From an uncultured Lachnospiraceae bacterium (lineage in GTDB: Bacteria > Bacillota > Clostridia > Lachnospirales > Lachnospiraceae), in contig CAJUJM010000043.1 of assembly GCA_910586755.1 (NCBI GenBank), positions 1-64,000 of the forward strand: a DNA stretch of 64,000 nt, read 5' to 3'. Numbering within the stretch: the first letter of the stretch is position 1; the number at the start of each line of letters is the position of its first letter. A program made the translations under genes and the position numbers. A model generated the notes under the pieces. That model did no database searches, was not told where the DNA came from, and worked only from the letters and a program-made list of their open reading frames with translations. Shown one piece after another: positions 33,969 through 43,103 of the stretch.

Positions 33969-34617
33969 ACAATCCTCCCAGCATAATATCAATTGTTTTG
34001 ATCAGGATCCTCGGATTGTAAAATTTCCTTGCCATACAGATCAGGACATCTGTGTCAAGCTCTAATGTTTTTACAGTTCCTTTTAACAGTTCTTCTGGCT
34101 TTGCAGCATCAACCGGGGCATGATCCAGATCTCTTATCGCATCCAAAATCTGGAGATAACGGTAATTGGAGCGGTTTACATTTACAGAAGGTTTTTTTAT
34201 CTCAACTTGTATGCCGGCAGGCACTCTTTTCATATATAGATTTGTCGCAATGCACTTCCTTTTAGGCATCTGGGACACCAGGCCCAGACGGTTCAGCATG
34301 GATAATCCTGTTTCGTATCCGATTACATCATTCTCATCATACAGGAGCTGTCGGCAGAATAAAGTTTCCTTGTTGGGTATATAATATCCAAATGCTGTTC
34401 TGGTTTTTTTGCAGTAGACCCCTTTCTCTATCCGGGTAATCCGGTCCGCTTTTTCCAGCCTGGCCATATTTACATTAACTGCTTTTTTCACTTCTGCTTC
34501 ATCCAGGCCGGTTTCTCTTGCAACATATTGTGTGATCTGAGCTGTCAGGATCGGTTGATCGGGTTCCTGCCTGTCGATATATTGAATCAATAAGTCTCTG
34601 TATCCTATATTTTTCAC
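33949..34617 (-). CDS. AbiEi-type antitoxin (winged-helix repressor)
   Basis: A 222-residue protein. The GTG at 34617 is preferred as start because AAGGAG lies 8 bases upstream, whereas the ATG at 34662 has no RBS. The N-terminal 75 residues look like a winged helix (an ITQYVARETGLDEAEVKKAV helix pair), and the rest matches the AbiEi antigen domain that both neutralises the toxin and represses the operon. It is translated just before the nucleotidyltransferase toxin with overlap. Proximity to groSL has no obvious meaning; the pair may be a mobile insertion. Confidence 0.83.
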   Translation of the reverse strand: MKNIGYRDLLIQYIDRQEPDQPILTAQITQYVARETGLDEAEVKKAVNVNMARLEKADRITRIEKGVYCKKTRTAFGYYIPNKETLFCRQLLYDENDVIGYETGLSMLNRLGLVSQMPKRKCIATNLYMKRVPAGIQVEIKKPSVNVNRSNYRYLQILDAIRDLDHAPVDAAKPEELLKGTVKTLELDTDVLICMARKFYNPRILIKTIDIMLGGLYETAQG

Positions 34618-34888
34618 ATGTCCACTCCTTTCCGTGTTATTATAATCACTTATTTTATCCATAAATATGTAAATATAATAACATTTATTTCAAATTTAGT
34701 CAATCCTGGATTCCTAACGCCAACGGATTGCTCCGCATTTCATGCTCCGCTTCTTTGCTGTGACCGGCGCTGAGCAAATGTTCTCCGTGTAAAAGCAAAA
34801 AATTCCTGCAATTATACCTTTTCTTTTTTGCTGTTCCGTATTACAATAATAGAAACTTTTTATTTTTAAACTGAAAGGAGCTATCCAT

Positions 34889-35500
34889 ATGTCCAAAAAC
34901 AATCTGGGTAAGGCAGCAGCATTCATGGCCGGGGCTGTAGCAGCTGCAGCAGGCATTGCTTATTTTGCCAAATATAAGTTCTTCCACAAGGAATTAGAGA
35001 AAGATTTCCGTGATTTTGAAGCCGATGACTTTGACGGGAATTTTGAGGATGAAGATTCTTCCGTGGATCTCAATAATCCCGCTCACCGCAACTATGTCTC
35101 CCTGTCCTCCAGCAAAGATGAATTTAAGGCCGCTGCCAAGGACGTAAAGGAATCCGTCGGAGTAGCCGCAGGCGCTGCCAAAGATGTATTAAAGGACACG
35201 GCTGCTGTTTTAAAGGACACAGCCCACAGCGCAGTCAGCGCTGCCGTAGATACGGCCCACATTGCCACTGCTGCTGTGAAGGAAACGATTGGCTCCTACA
35301 AGGAAAAACATTCCGGGGACAGTGAATCTGAAAGCCAAAATGACTTTGCCGGTTCTGATTCCATTGAGAAGGCGGCGGCAGAAGCGGCAGAGCAGATTGC
35401 AGAAGCAGCGGACGCTTTTGCAGAGCAGATGGACAAGGCTTCCGGAAAGCCGGAAGACGAAGCAGAAAAGACTACCATGGTAGAAGAAATTACAGAATAA
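34889..35500 (+). CDS. Membrane-anchored amphipathic Ala-rich repeat protein
   Basis: A 203-residue protein with an N-terminal membrane helix (FMAGAVAAAAGIAYFAKYKF, about residues 12-31), an acidic stretch DFEADDFDGNFEDEDSS, then Ala/Lys/Asp repeats from about 80 to 130 with an 11-residue-like rhythm (KDVKESVGVAAGAAKDVLKD, AAVLKDTAHSAVSAAVDT) like LEA or apolipoprotein helices. A second acidic Ala-rich helix ends the protein. Such proteins can lie on the membrane surface. No enzymatic motif. RBS AAGGAG precedes the ATG; a terminator follows. Function unknown. Confidence 0.75.
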   Translation: MSKNNLGKAAAFMAGAVAAAAGIAYFAKYKFFHKELEKDFRDFEADDFDGNFEDEDSSVDLNNPAHRNYVSLSSSKDEFKAAAKDVKESVGVAAGAAKDVLKDTAAVLKDTAHSAVSAAVDTAHIATAAVKETIGSYKEKHSGDSESESQNDFAGSDSIEKAAAEAAEQIAEAADAFAEQMDKASGKPEDEAEKTTMVEEITE

Positions 35501-35518
35501 CCACCTTTTAAAGAAAAA

Positions 35519-35578
35519 AGATGGGGCAAAACGAAACCTGCGATAACAAAAGACCGCCTGTTTCATTTTGTCTCATCT
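35519..35578 (+). terminator. Terminator after the amphipathic repeat protein gene
   Basis: Arms near 35519-35537 and 35560-35578 pair over 19 bases with two G-U pairs and one mismatch, followed by a T-rich stretch. It may also serve trkH in the opposite direction. Confidence 0.6.
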
Positions 35579-35610
35579 CCTTTATTTTACAACAAATTTT
35601 CTGTGTGGAA

Positions 35611-37050
35611 TCAGAATTTTTTCCACGTATCCCTCACAAATAATAACAGTAAGGGGAACAGCTCCAGACGGCCTGCCAGCATGTCAAAAATCAGAATCAC
35701 CTTGGCGCCGCCGCTGAAAATAGCAAAGTTGGCTGACGGACCTACCAGCTCCAGCCCGGGACCGATATTGTTTAAAGTAGCTGCCACTGCCGTAAAATTG
35801 GTAACCAGATCCAGATTATCAAAAGCCAGGAATAAGATGGAAAAGGAAAAGATCAGCACATAGGTGACCATAAAAACATTGGTGGAACGAACTACCTCAT
35901 GCTCAATGGCTTTGCCGTCCATTTTAATCCGCTTCACACTCTTTGGGTGAAGGTACTGAAGCAGCTCTTTCTTCACGGTTTTTATCAGAATTAAAAATCT
36001 GGACACCTTGATGCCGCCTCCGGTGCTTCCCGCACAGGCGCCTACAAACATCAGCATAACCAAAATCGTTCTGGATACCTGAGGCCACGAGTCAAAATTA
36101 GCAGTAGCATATCCTGTGGTGGTAATAATGGAAGCCACCTGAAAGGCAGCCTGCTGAAAAGCGGTAACCACGCTGCCGTATAAGTGCCAGATATTGGCGG
36201 CAATCACCAGAGTTGCCACCCCGATCACAGCAAAATACCCCTTCACCTCCTCAATTTGGAAAGCCTGTCTGGCTTTTCCCATAAGGATGAAAAAATAAGC
36301 GTTAAAGTTTACGCCGAACAAAATCATAAAGATAGTGATAATCACCTGATGGTACACCGAATAGCTGGCAATGCTGTCATTTCGGATACCGAATCCCCCC
36401 GTGCCCGCTGTTCCAAAAGACAGGGTCAGGGCGTCAAAGAGAGGCATGCGGCCAATAAGCAGCAAAATAATCTCCAGCACGGTCATACCGATATAAATCT
36501 GGTAAAGGATTTTTGCTGTGGAGCGTACCTTAGGCACCAGACGGCTGACAGAAGGTCCCGGGCTTTCCGCTTTCATAATGTTCATATGGAATCCACCAGT
36601 CATGGGGATTAAGGTCAGCAGAAATACCAGTACCCCCATACCGCCAATCCAGTGGGTAAAGCTTCTCCAAAACAGAATACTTTTGGGCAGTATCTCCACG
36701 GATGAAAGAATACTGGCTCCGGTGGTAGTAAAGCCGGAAACTGTCTCAAACATAGCATCAACAGGATTTTTAATTGCCCCGCTAAAGATAAAAGGCAGGC
36801 CGCCCATTACGCTTAGGGCCACCCAGCTTAGGGCCACGCTTACAAATCCCTCTCTGGCAAAAAACACCTGACTGTGAGGCTTTTTCATTTTCAGGACCAT
36901 ACCGGCAAGAAGGCAGAGCACGATAGTTCCCACAAAAGCCCAGATGGCCGTCTCCCCATAGATCAGGGCCACAATGGCAGAAGGAACCATCAGGGCCGCT
37001 TCCAAAATCAGCGTCCAGCCCACAATATATTTGATTATTCCATAATTCAT
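35611..37050 (-). CDS. trkH: Potassium uptake channel protein TrkH/KtrB
   Basis: A 479-residue membrane protein with four pore-loop repeats, each with a selectivity-filter Gly in a TT(G/A)(A/F/Y)-like loop (FTTTGAS, TAGTGGFG, TTTGYAT and NNIGPG). It forms the potassium-conducting subunit that works with TrkA. It lies 3 bases after trkA, so they are cotranscribed. The length fits TrkH rather than the shorter KtrB. Confidence 0.93.
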   Translation of the reverse strand: MNYGIIKYIVGWTLILEAALMVPSAIVALIYGETAIWAFVGTIVLCLLAGMVLKMKKPHSQVFFAREGFVSVALSWVALSVMGGLPFIFSGAIKNPVDAMFETVSGFTTTGASILSSVEILPKSILFWRSFTHWIGGMGVLVFLLTLIPMTGGFHMNIMKAESPGPSVSRLVPKVRSTAKILYQIYIGMTVLEIILLLIGRMPLFDALTLSFGTAGTGGFGIRNDSIASYSVYHQVIITIFMILFGVNFNAYFFILMGKARQAFQIEEVKGYFAVIGVATLVIAANIWHLYGSVVTAFQQAAFQVASIITTTGYATANFDSWPQVSRTILVMLMFVGACAGSTGGGIKVSRFLILIKTVKKELLQYLHPKSVKRIKMDGKAIEHEVVRSTNVFMVTYVLIFSFSILFLAFDNLDLVTNFTAVAATLNNIGPGLELVGPSANFAIFSGGAKVILIFDMLAGRLELFPLLLLFVRDTWKKF

Positions 37051-37053
37051 GGC

Positions 37054-38418
37054 TTACACCTGTTTTCTGAGAATGTCATTGACATCCTGAAGACCTTTCT
37101 GGGTGGTTACAATAATAACAGTATCCCCGATCTCAATCTGGTCATGGCCTCTGGGGATAATAATCCGGCCATTATGGTTGATACAGGCCACCAGCAGGTT
37201 CTTTTTCAGGGATAAATCCATCAGGGGAACGCCCACCACCGGACCGTCTTCCCGGATGGAAAACTCCAGGGCCTCCGCCTTGTTATCTAAAATCTGATAT
37301 AACGTCTCTACATTACTTCCAATAGAGTTCTGCATGGCCCGGACATACTGGAGAATGTAATCCGCAGTAATGTATTTGGGATAGATAACGCTTCCCAGAT
37401 CCAGCTTGTCTATAATGCTGTCAAAAGCAAACCGGTTCACTTTGGTAACCAGTTTCGCATTGCTCTGCTCCTTGGCATAAAGAGAGAGGAAAATATTTTC
37501 CTCGTCAATATTAATCAGAGGGATAAAGGCCTCTGCAGAAGGCAGGCCGGACTGGAGAAGAAGCTTCTTGTCTGTTCCGTCGCCGTTGATAATCACAGCC
37601 TCCGGCAAAAGCTCGCTTAATTCATCACACCGTTTGGCATCCCGTTCCACAATCCGCACTTTAATCTTCATGTGGAGAAGCTGCTTAGCCAGATAGTAGC
37701 TTAAGGTTCCTCCCCCCACAATCAGGGCGTTTTTTACCTGGTTGGTGGCCAAACCGATCTTTTGAAAGAAAGCGGCCGAGTTTTGAGGCGATGCCACAAT
37801 GGAAACCCTGTCATTATTCTTTAAAATAAAGTTACCGCCCGGGATACTCACTTCCCCGTCTCTCTCAACGCCGCAGATCAAGACGTCGCATTTAAACCGA
37901 TCTGCCAGCCCGGATACTGCCAGCCCGTCCATATTAAATTCCGGTTTTACCTTAAACTTTAAAAGCTCTACACGGCCTTTGGCAAAGGTATCGATCTGGA
38001 TGGCCGACGGAAACCGCAAAAGTCTCGCCATCTCGGTTGCTGTTGCAAACTCCGGATTCAAGCTCATGGAAATACCCAGGCGCTCCTTAATAAAATTAAT
38101 CTCCTCACTGTAAATGGGATTTCGCACACGGGCAACCGTGTGGCATTTGCTTACCTTTTTCGCAATCAGACAGCACAAAAGATTTAACTCGTCCGAGTTG
38201 GTTACGGCAATCAGCATATCCGCCGTCTCAATACCGGCTTCCTTCTGAGTCCCGATACTGGCGCCGTTGCCGATCAAATACATGGCGTCGATCTCCTCAG
38301 TAAATTCCTGAACTTTCTGGCCATTGGTATCAATCAAAATAATGTCATGCTGCTCCTCACTCAGCTGCTGGGCCAGGGTTCTTCCCACTTTCCCGCATCC
38401 GATGATAATAACTTTCAT
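37054..38418 (-). CDS. trkA: Trk system regulatory subunit TrkA (two RCK domains)
   Basis: A 454-residue cytosolic subunit starting at 38418 with GCGGAGG upstream. Two RCK repeats, each a Rossmann NAD/ATP-binding domain (MKVIIIGCGKVGR at the start, NALIVGGGTLSYY in the middle) and a TrkA-C domain. It gates the TrkH channel. Its upstream region holds a TATAAT box and a long palindrome at 38461-38502. Confidence 0.94.
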   Translation of the reverse strand: MKVIIIGCGKVGRTLAQQLSEEQHDIILIDTNGQKVQEFTEEIDAMYLIGNGASIGTQKEAGIETADMLIAVTNSDELNLLCCLIAKKVSKCHTVARVRNPIYSEEINFIKERLGISMSLNPEFATATEMARLLRFPSAIQIDTFAKGRVELLKFKVKPEFNMDGLAVSGLADRFKCDVLICGVERDGEVSIPGGNFILKNNDRVSIVASPQNSAAFFQKIGLATNQVKNALIVGGGTLSYYLAKQLLHMKIKVRIVERDAKRCDELSELLPEAVIINGDGTDKKLLLQSGLPSAEAFIPLINIDEENIFLSLYAKEQSNAKLVTKVNRFAFDSIIDKLDLGSVIYPKYITADYILQYVRAMQNSIGSNVETLYQILDNKAEALEFSIREDGPVVGVPLMDLSLKKNLLVACINHNGRIIIPRGHDQIEIGDTVIIVTTQKGLQDVNDILRKQV

Positions 38419-38460
38419 CTTTTCCTCCGCAATCAGATAGTATTCTGTAATCAACTGCTT

Positions 38461-38507
38461 TACCCTCAGTGAACAAGGGCATACACTTGTCCACTGAGGG
38501 TATTATA
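38461..38507 (-). promoter_or_regulatory. trkA promoter overlapped by a long palindrome
   Basis: A minus-strand TATAAT (38502-38507) with only a weak -35 stands at the edge of 17-bp arms 38461-38477 and 38486-38502 (one mismatch). The palindrome would cover the transcription start. Its core CCTCAGTG-ACAAG is shared with the hairpin after xerD at 19687-19731. Confidence 0.55.
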
Positions 38508-38612
38508 CCATTTTCATATTATTTGAAAATAGGAAATTTTACAAAATTCAGGGTTTTTCGGGAAAAAGCACAGACTTTAGTGATAAGAACGCGTGCTCAC
38601 CAGGCGCACCAA

Positions 38613-38645
38613 AAAAGGGAGATGCCGTAAATGACACTCCCTTTT
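38613..38645 (-). terminator. Terminator of the second ABC operon
   Basis: AAAAGGGAG (38613-38621) and CTCCCTTTT (38637-38645), 15-base loop, with a T-run on the minus strand directly after the 38650-39447 gene. Confidence 0.8.
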
Positions 38646-38649
38646 CTTG

Positions 38650-39447
38650 TTATCTGCTCTCCCTTCCATAAACCTCAATCTGAGTCAGCGCCGGGAAGGG
38701 GGAAGGATCCTCTGCCTTAATCAGTTCTCCCAGCTTTATCCAGGTGATGTTTTTCTTTTCAATGGCAAAGGTATGGCTCTCCACACTTTTTTCCATATCC
38801 ACTACCTGGCTGGTTCCATCCGAAAAGGTTAAGGTTGCCTTTACCCACCAGTTATCGTGGGGGAAATCGGCTCTGGTATAAAGTACAATAGTATCGAAAT
38901 CCACAGGACGGCCAAAATCCAGGGTCATTTCCGCGTCATCCTGGCGGTTGATTCCCCAGGACTCATACGGCCAGTTTCCGTGGCTTACATTGGCAACCAC
39001 GCCGTCAATGGCGTTGCGGGCTGCAAAAACCGCCTCCCCTCTGGTCTCAACGTTGGCATAAGTATGAGGATAACAGCCGGGATCACCGTGCTGATCCATT
39101 ACATTTTTCGCCAGATTTTTATAGGAAGCCGTCTCCCAATCCTTTGCCGGACGCAAAGTCAGATAGTGGCGCTCCCCGGTAAAGGATTTTGGGTTATAGG
39201 AGGTCTTTTTTTCCTCAAAGGGCACGTAATAAACTACCTGCTCCCTGGTTACATATAGAAAGGACTCATCCATGGTGTCGTCCACCCTCGCTACATAAAA
39301 CGCCTCTGTCTCAGGAAAGGTAAATATAATCTCATCGCCGGGAGCGTACTCCCCCTCCCAGGCCAAAACCACCTCTCCGGTTTTTAAAGCCTTTGCCTGG
39401 GCTTTTACGGCGCCCTCACTGTCTCTTATTGTAATCGCTGCTTCCAT
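38650..39447 (-). CDS. Discoidin-like carbohydrate-binding protein
   Basis: A 265-residue protein without signal peptide. The N-terminal 90 residues are beta-rich. The C-terminal part (from about 150, with DDAEMTLDFGRPVDFDTIVLY and WVKATLTFSDGT) matches F5/8-type-C/discoidin sandwich domains that bind sugars. Position as the last gene of the SBP-permease-permease operon suggests work on the imported glycan, possibly as a binding subunit for the lyase at 46782 (inference). RBS GGGAGG precedes the ATG; a terminator follows at once. Confidence 0.7.
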   Translation of the reverse strand: MEAAITIRDSEGAVKAQAKALKTGEVVLAWEGEYAPGDEIIFTFPETEAFYVARVDDTMDESFLYVTREQVVYYVPFEEKKTSYNPKSFTGERHYLTLRPAKDWETASYKNLAKNVMDQHGDPGCYPHTYANVETRGEAVFAARNAIDGVVANVSHGNWPYESWGINRQDDAEMTLDFGRPVDFDTIVLYTRADFPHDNWWVKATLTFSDGTSQVVDMEKSVESHTFAIEKKNITWIKLGELIKAEDPSPFPALTQIEVYGRESR

Positions 39448-39555
39448 AAAAACTTCCTCCCAAAATGTATTCTGCTTCTATGATTATACAGCAAGAAGCC
39501 GCCCATTGGAAATACACAATTTTATCGATTTGTTGTCATTTTTTGCTGAAAAGCA

Positions 39556-40392
39556 TTATCCCTTTACACCGGTTGCCGCAATGCCCTCTACAAAGTATTT
39601 CTGCAGAGCCAGGAATACAATTAATACCGGGATCAGAGACAGAACAGATGCCGCCATTATCAGTCCGTACTCGGATGAGTTCTGTCCGATAAACATACGA
39701 AGACCAATCTGAAGGGTTTTCTTGGCCTCGGTCTTTAAGTAGATAAGGGGCCCGAGGAAATCGTTCCAGGTATTTACAAAGGTAAAAATGGTCAGGGTAG
39801 ACAATGCCGGTTTTGCAAGGGGCAGCATAATTTTCCCGTAAATCTGATACTCGGTCATTCCGTCAATACGGGCTGCCTCGCACAGCTCATCCGGGATTCC
39901 CTGATAAAACTGGCGCATCATAAATACTCCGAAGGCGGAGAAGGCCTGCAAACAGATAATGGCCAGATGAGTATCATTGAGTCCAAAGGAGCGCATCATC
40001 ATAAACTGAGGAACCATGTACACCTGCCAGGGCACGGCGATAGTTGCCACATAGGCCAGAAACAGGAGATTTTTATAATGGAAATTCAGTTTGGCAAAGG
40101 CATATGCCGCAAAGCTGCTGGTAAACAGCTGGAGCAGTGTTACAATAATGGTCAGCTTGGCGGTGTTTAATACGAATTTTGCCAGCGGAATCTTGGTCCA
40201 GATCTTTACATAGTTCTGCCACTGGGGATTTTCCGGAATCCACTGAATGGGTACAATGAATACGTCTTTATCCAGCTTTAAGGAAGAGGACAGCATCCAT
40301 GCAAAGGGAACCAGCATCAAAAGGGAAATAAAGATCAGCACCCCATAAAGGATTATTTTGGTAACTTTTTCGTGTTGGCGTTTTCCTTTCAT
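39556..40392 (-). CDS. Carbohydrate ABC transporter permease (MalG type)
   Basis: A 278-residue six-segment permease with the EAA loop ELCEAARIDGMTEYQIYGKI. It is the second permease of the second ABC operon, downstream of the MalF-type gene by 12 bases, with RBS GGAGGGGG. No ATPase gene is nearby. Confidence 0.92.
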   Translation of the reverse strand: MKGKRQHEKVTKIILYGVLIFISLLMLVPFAWMLSSSLKLDKDVFIVPIQWIPENPQWQNYVKIWTKIPLAKFVLNTAKLTIIVTLLQLFTSSFAAYAFAKLNFHYKNLLFLAYVATIAVPWQVYMVPQFMMMRSFGLNDTHLAIICLQAFSAFGVFMMRQFYQGIPDELCEAARIDGMTEYQIYGKIMLPLAKPALSTLTIFTFVNTWNDFLGPLIYLKTEAKKTLQIGLRMFIGQNSSEYGLIMAASVLSLIPVLIVFLALQKYFVEGIAATGVKG

Positions 40393-40404
40393 CTTTCCCC
40401 CTCC

Positions 40405-41484
40405 TTAGTTTGCGTATTTCTTCTCGCCTCTGAACTGGACGATGGTAACAGCCAGAACCAGAAGGAAGAGAACCATTGCCACGGCGCTTGCATATCCTAA
40501 ATTCCAGTTGCGGAATGCCTCTTCGTAGATGTGGTACACCAGTACAATTGCGGATTCGTTGATGACTCCGTTGGAGCCGCCTGCCAGCATGTAAACAATG
40601 TCGTACACCTTAAAGCAGTTGATGGTCAAAATAATGGTAACAAAGAAGGTGGTGGGCTGAAGCTGGGGCCAGGTAATATAACGGAACTTCTGCCAGGAGC
40701 CTGCCCCGTCTAAGCTTGCCGCCTCGTAAAGCTCGGCGTTGATGCCCTGAAGGCCGGCTAAATAGATTACCATATAATAGCCCATGTTTTTCCATACACT
40801 GAACAGCACAATGGTAAACATTACCCAGTCCTTGCTAGCCGCCCATTTGGGAAGCTTATTGGCTGCCACATGGAATACATTATATAACAGCATGTTTACC
40901 GGGCCGCTCTTGGCCGGAGAAAACAACATATTCCAAACTGCCGCCACCGCTACCAGAGAGGCAACATAGGGGAAAAAGCTGACAGTACGGAAAAAGTTTC
41001 TGCCCTTGATTTTCTGATTCAATACTACTGCAAGGCCGATAGCTGCCGCCAATGTCATGGGAACCGTTGCGATACAGTAGATAATGGTATTTTTAAAAGA
41101 TGCCGTAAACCGGCTGTTTCCAAACATCTCCATAAAGTTGTCAAAAGCCGCAAACTCCATGGCGGTGTTGCCGTCCCATTTTAAGAATGCCAGGACAAAT
41201 GCGAAAATAACCGGCCCCAGGGTAAATACGGCAAAGCCAATAAAATTGGGGGCGATAAAGGAATATGCAATCAAATCCCTTTTCTGCTGTCTGGTCATCC
41301 GCTCTCCGGTTTTAACCTGCTTGATTTTTTCTTCTACCGTTACGATCTGGGCCATTAATTTCTGCCGTTTTTTCGGATCCGTCTCCGCTGCCACCCGGGC
41401 CTCAAGGTCTTTTAACCGGGGGGTAAGCTTTGCAAGCTTCTGCTCTGCAACAGCGGGATCTACGGTTTTTCTTGTTGCTGCCAT
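40405..41484 (-). CDS. Carbohydrate ABC transporter permease (MalF type) with coiled-coil N-terminus
   Basis: A 359-residue permease from the ATG at 41484 (RBS CAGGAGG); an earlier in-frame start has none. Before the six membrane segments there is an unusual charged extension of about 75 residues, with heptad-like helix at residues 15-50 (LAKLTPRLKDLEARVAAETD and on). MalF-type permeases normally begin with the first membrane segment or a short tail. The EAA loop LYEAASLDGAGSWQKFRYIT is normal. The extension could bind a partner protein in the cytoplasm (inference). Confidence 0.9.
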   Translation of the reverse strand: MAATRKTVDPAVAEQKLAKLTPRLKDLEARVAAETDPKKRQKLMAQIVTVEEKIKQVKTGERMTRQQKRDLIAYSFIAPNFIGFAVFTLGPVIFAFVLAFLKWDGNTAMEFAAFDNFMEMFGNSRFTASFKNTIIYCIATVPMTLAAAIGLAVVLNQKIKGRNFFRTVSFFPYVASLVAVAAVWNMLFSPAKSGPVNMLLYNVFHVAANKLPKWAASKDWVMFTIVLFSVWKNMGYYMVIYLAGLQGINAELYEAASLDGAGSWQKFRYITWPQLQPTTFFVTIILTINCFKVYDIVYMLAGGSNGVINESAIVLVYHIYEEAFRNWNLGYASAVAMVLFLLVLAVTIVQFRGEKKYAN

Positions 41485-41516
41485 ACCCTTCCTCCTGTTT
41501 TGTTCTCTGCATGTAA

Positions 41517-41542
41517 GAAGCGGACCGTTTAAAGTCCGCTTC
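41517..41542 (-). repeat. Hairpin between binding-protein and permease genes
   Basis: GAAGCGGAC (41517-41525) and GTCCGCTTC (41534-41542): perfect 9-bp arms, 8-base loop, no T-run. It could stabilise the upstream SBP message. Confidence 0.6.
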
Positions 41543-41614
41543 GTGTTCATACAAGCCATCTGACGAAATGTAAATGAGATTGTGTGTTTCGTGTGGATTA
41601 TGTGTGAAGTTTTT

Positions 41615-42991
41615 TTACTCAGCCAGAATCGCGCCGATCTTCTCATTCATCTGTGCAATTCCCTCGTCAATGGTAATGCTCTCGGTCATAATACCATCAT
41701 GAGCCTCGTTTAATACGGTTTCAATCTCAGCGCTCTTGGGATGTACCGGCATCTCCAGATACAGGTTTGCAGTCTGCAGCGCTTCCTTGCTGGAGTCATC
41801 AGCTGGGAAACCTTCTACAGATGCCACCATCTCAGCGATAGACTCATTCATGGATGCAGGGATAGAGCCAGTGGAAGCGATAATTTCAGCTCCCTCCTCA
41901 CCGGTTACAAACTTTACGAATTCCCAGGCCAGATCCTTGTTGGGTGCGGAGGTGGGGATTGCCAAAGCGGTAATGGTTGCCAGGGTGGAACCAGGCTCTA
42001 CGCCCTCAGCGTGAGGATATTTTGCAAGACCCCAGTTTGTGCAGTCTGTGTACTCGCCGGTCTTAATCTTGTCAATAAGGGTGGGAATAAACCAGGAACC
42101 CATATTCATCATACCTACATTGCCCTGGGAGAAAGCGCCGGAATAATGAAGGCTGGAGGTCTTTAAGGTTGCATAATCCTGGCATACGCCGTCCTGCTGC
42201 TGCTTTAAGATCATCTCATAGTAGGGCTTGGTAAAGTCATAAGTACCGCCTACGATAGAGTTCTTGCCGTCTAAGATACCGAACAGCTGGATTGCGCTTC
42301 TCCAGGTATGATAGTGAGCGCCGTATACTTCCTGGCCCGGATCGGTAACCGTCAGCTTTCTGGCCAGCTCATCATACTGCTCAAAAGTCATATCATTGCT
42401 GGGATACTCTATGCCTGCGGCGTCAAATACGTCCTTGTTGTAGAACAGAACCCAGAAATCGCTTCTGAAAGGCAGCTCGTACAAATTGCCGTCTACGGTT
42501 ACCTGATCGGTAATGCCGCCATACATGCTTAAATCAATGCCGTCAGCCTGAATCTTGTCATTGAGGGGCTCTAACACTCCCTTGTTTACCAGAGTTGCGT
42601 ATCCGGGAACATCCTTGATGCAGACAACGTCAAAGTCGGATCCGGATCCGGTTAATTCTGTTGCCAGTACGGTCTGGTAATCAGAGGATCCAAGGTCTAC
42701 CATCTCTACGGTTACACCGGGATGGGCGGCTTCAAAGGCCTCAATCAACGGCTCATAATAAGTGGTTAAGCTGATATCCCATACTGACCATTTTAAAGTA
42801 GTGTTTTCTCCGGAAGCAGCTGCGGTGGTTTCCGCCGGTTTTTCCGCGTCATTGCCGGCTGCGGCTGCAGTGGTTTCAGCGGGAGCGGCCGGAGCGGCGG
42901 TGGTGGCGTCTGATGTGGAGCCTCCGCATCCAGCCAGGCTGGCGGCTGCGAGAGATGCTGCAAGTGTCAGGCTTACAAATCTTTTTTTCAT
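41615..42991 (-). CDS. Carbohydrate ABC transporter solute-binding lipoprotein
   Basis: A 458-residue family 1 binding protein. Signal peptide with lipobox LAGC (Cys about residue 22), Ala/Thr-rich linker to about residue 65, then the binding domain. First gene of the second ABC operon. Its promoter at 43043-43071 has an inverted repeat just upstream of the -35, the usual place for an AraC-type activator, and the YesM/YesN pair is divergently encoded. Confidence 0.92.
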   Translation of the reverse strand: MKKRFVSLTLAASLAAASLAGCGGSTSDATTAAPAAPAETTAAAAGNDAEKPAETTAAASGENTTLKWSVWDISLTTYYEPLIEAFEAAHPGVTVEMVDLGSSDYQTVLATELTGSGSDFDVVCIKDVPGYATLVNKGVLEPLNDKIQADGIDLSMYGGITDQVTVDGNLYELPFRSDFWVLFYNKDVFDAAGIEYPSNDMTFEQYDELARKLTVTDPGQEVYGAHYHTWRSAIQLFGILDGKNSIVGGTYDFTKPYYEMILKQQQDGVCQDYATLKTSSLHYSGAFSQGNVGMMNMGSWFIPTLIDKIKTGEYTDCTNWGLAKYPHAEGVEPGSTLATITALAIPTSAPNKDLAWEFVKFVTGEEGAEIIASTGSIPASMNESIAEMVASVEGFPADDSSKEALQTANLYLEMPVHPKSAEIETVLNEAHDGIMTESITIDEGIAQMNEKIGAILAE

Positions 42992-43042
42992 GTTTCCTTC
43001 CTCCTGATTTTTGTCATGTTCGTCATGTTTGACTATGGCTTT

Positions 43043-43103
43043 ATTATATCTGTTGAAACTCTCTTTCTGAATGGAATATTGTTTAGAAAATATTCACTAT
43101 TCC
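43043..43103 (-). promoter_or_regulatory. Promoter and candidate YesN site of the second ABC operon
   Basis: Minus-strand -10 TATAAT (43043-43048), 17 bases, -35-like TTCAGA (43066-43071). Inverted repeat GAATATT (43074-43080) / AATATTC (43089-43095), with outer GAAT (43069-43072) and ATTCC (43099-43103), abuts the -35. A poor -35 with an adjacent repeat suits activation by the neighbouring AraC-type response regulator. The rest of the divergent region to 43281 is AT-rich with no further gene. Confidence 0.5.

Noticed and set aside
34662..34664. Upstream ATG as start of the AbiEi antitoxin
   Set aside because: No ribosome-binding site precedes it, whereas the GTG at 34617 has AAGGAG 8 bases upstream.
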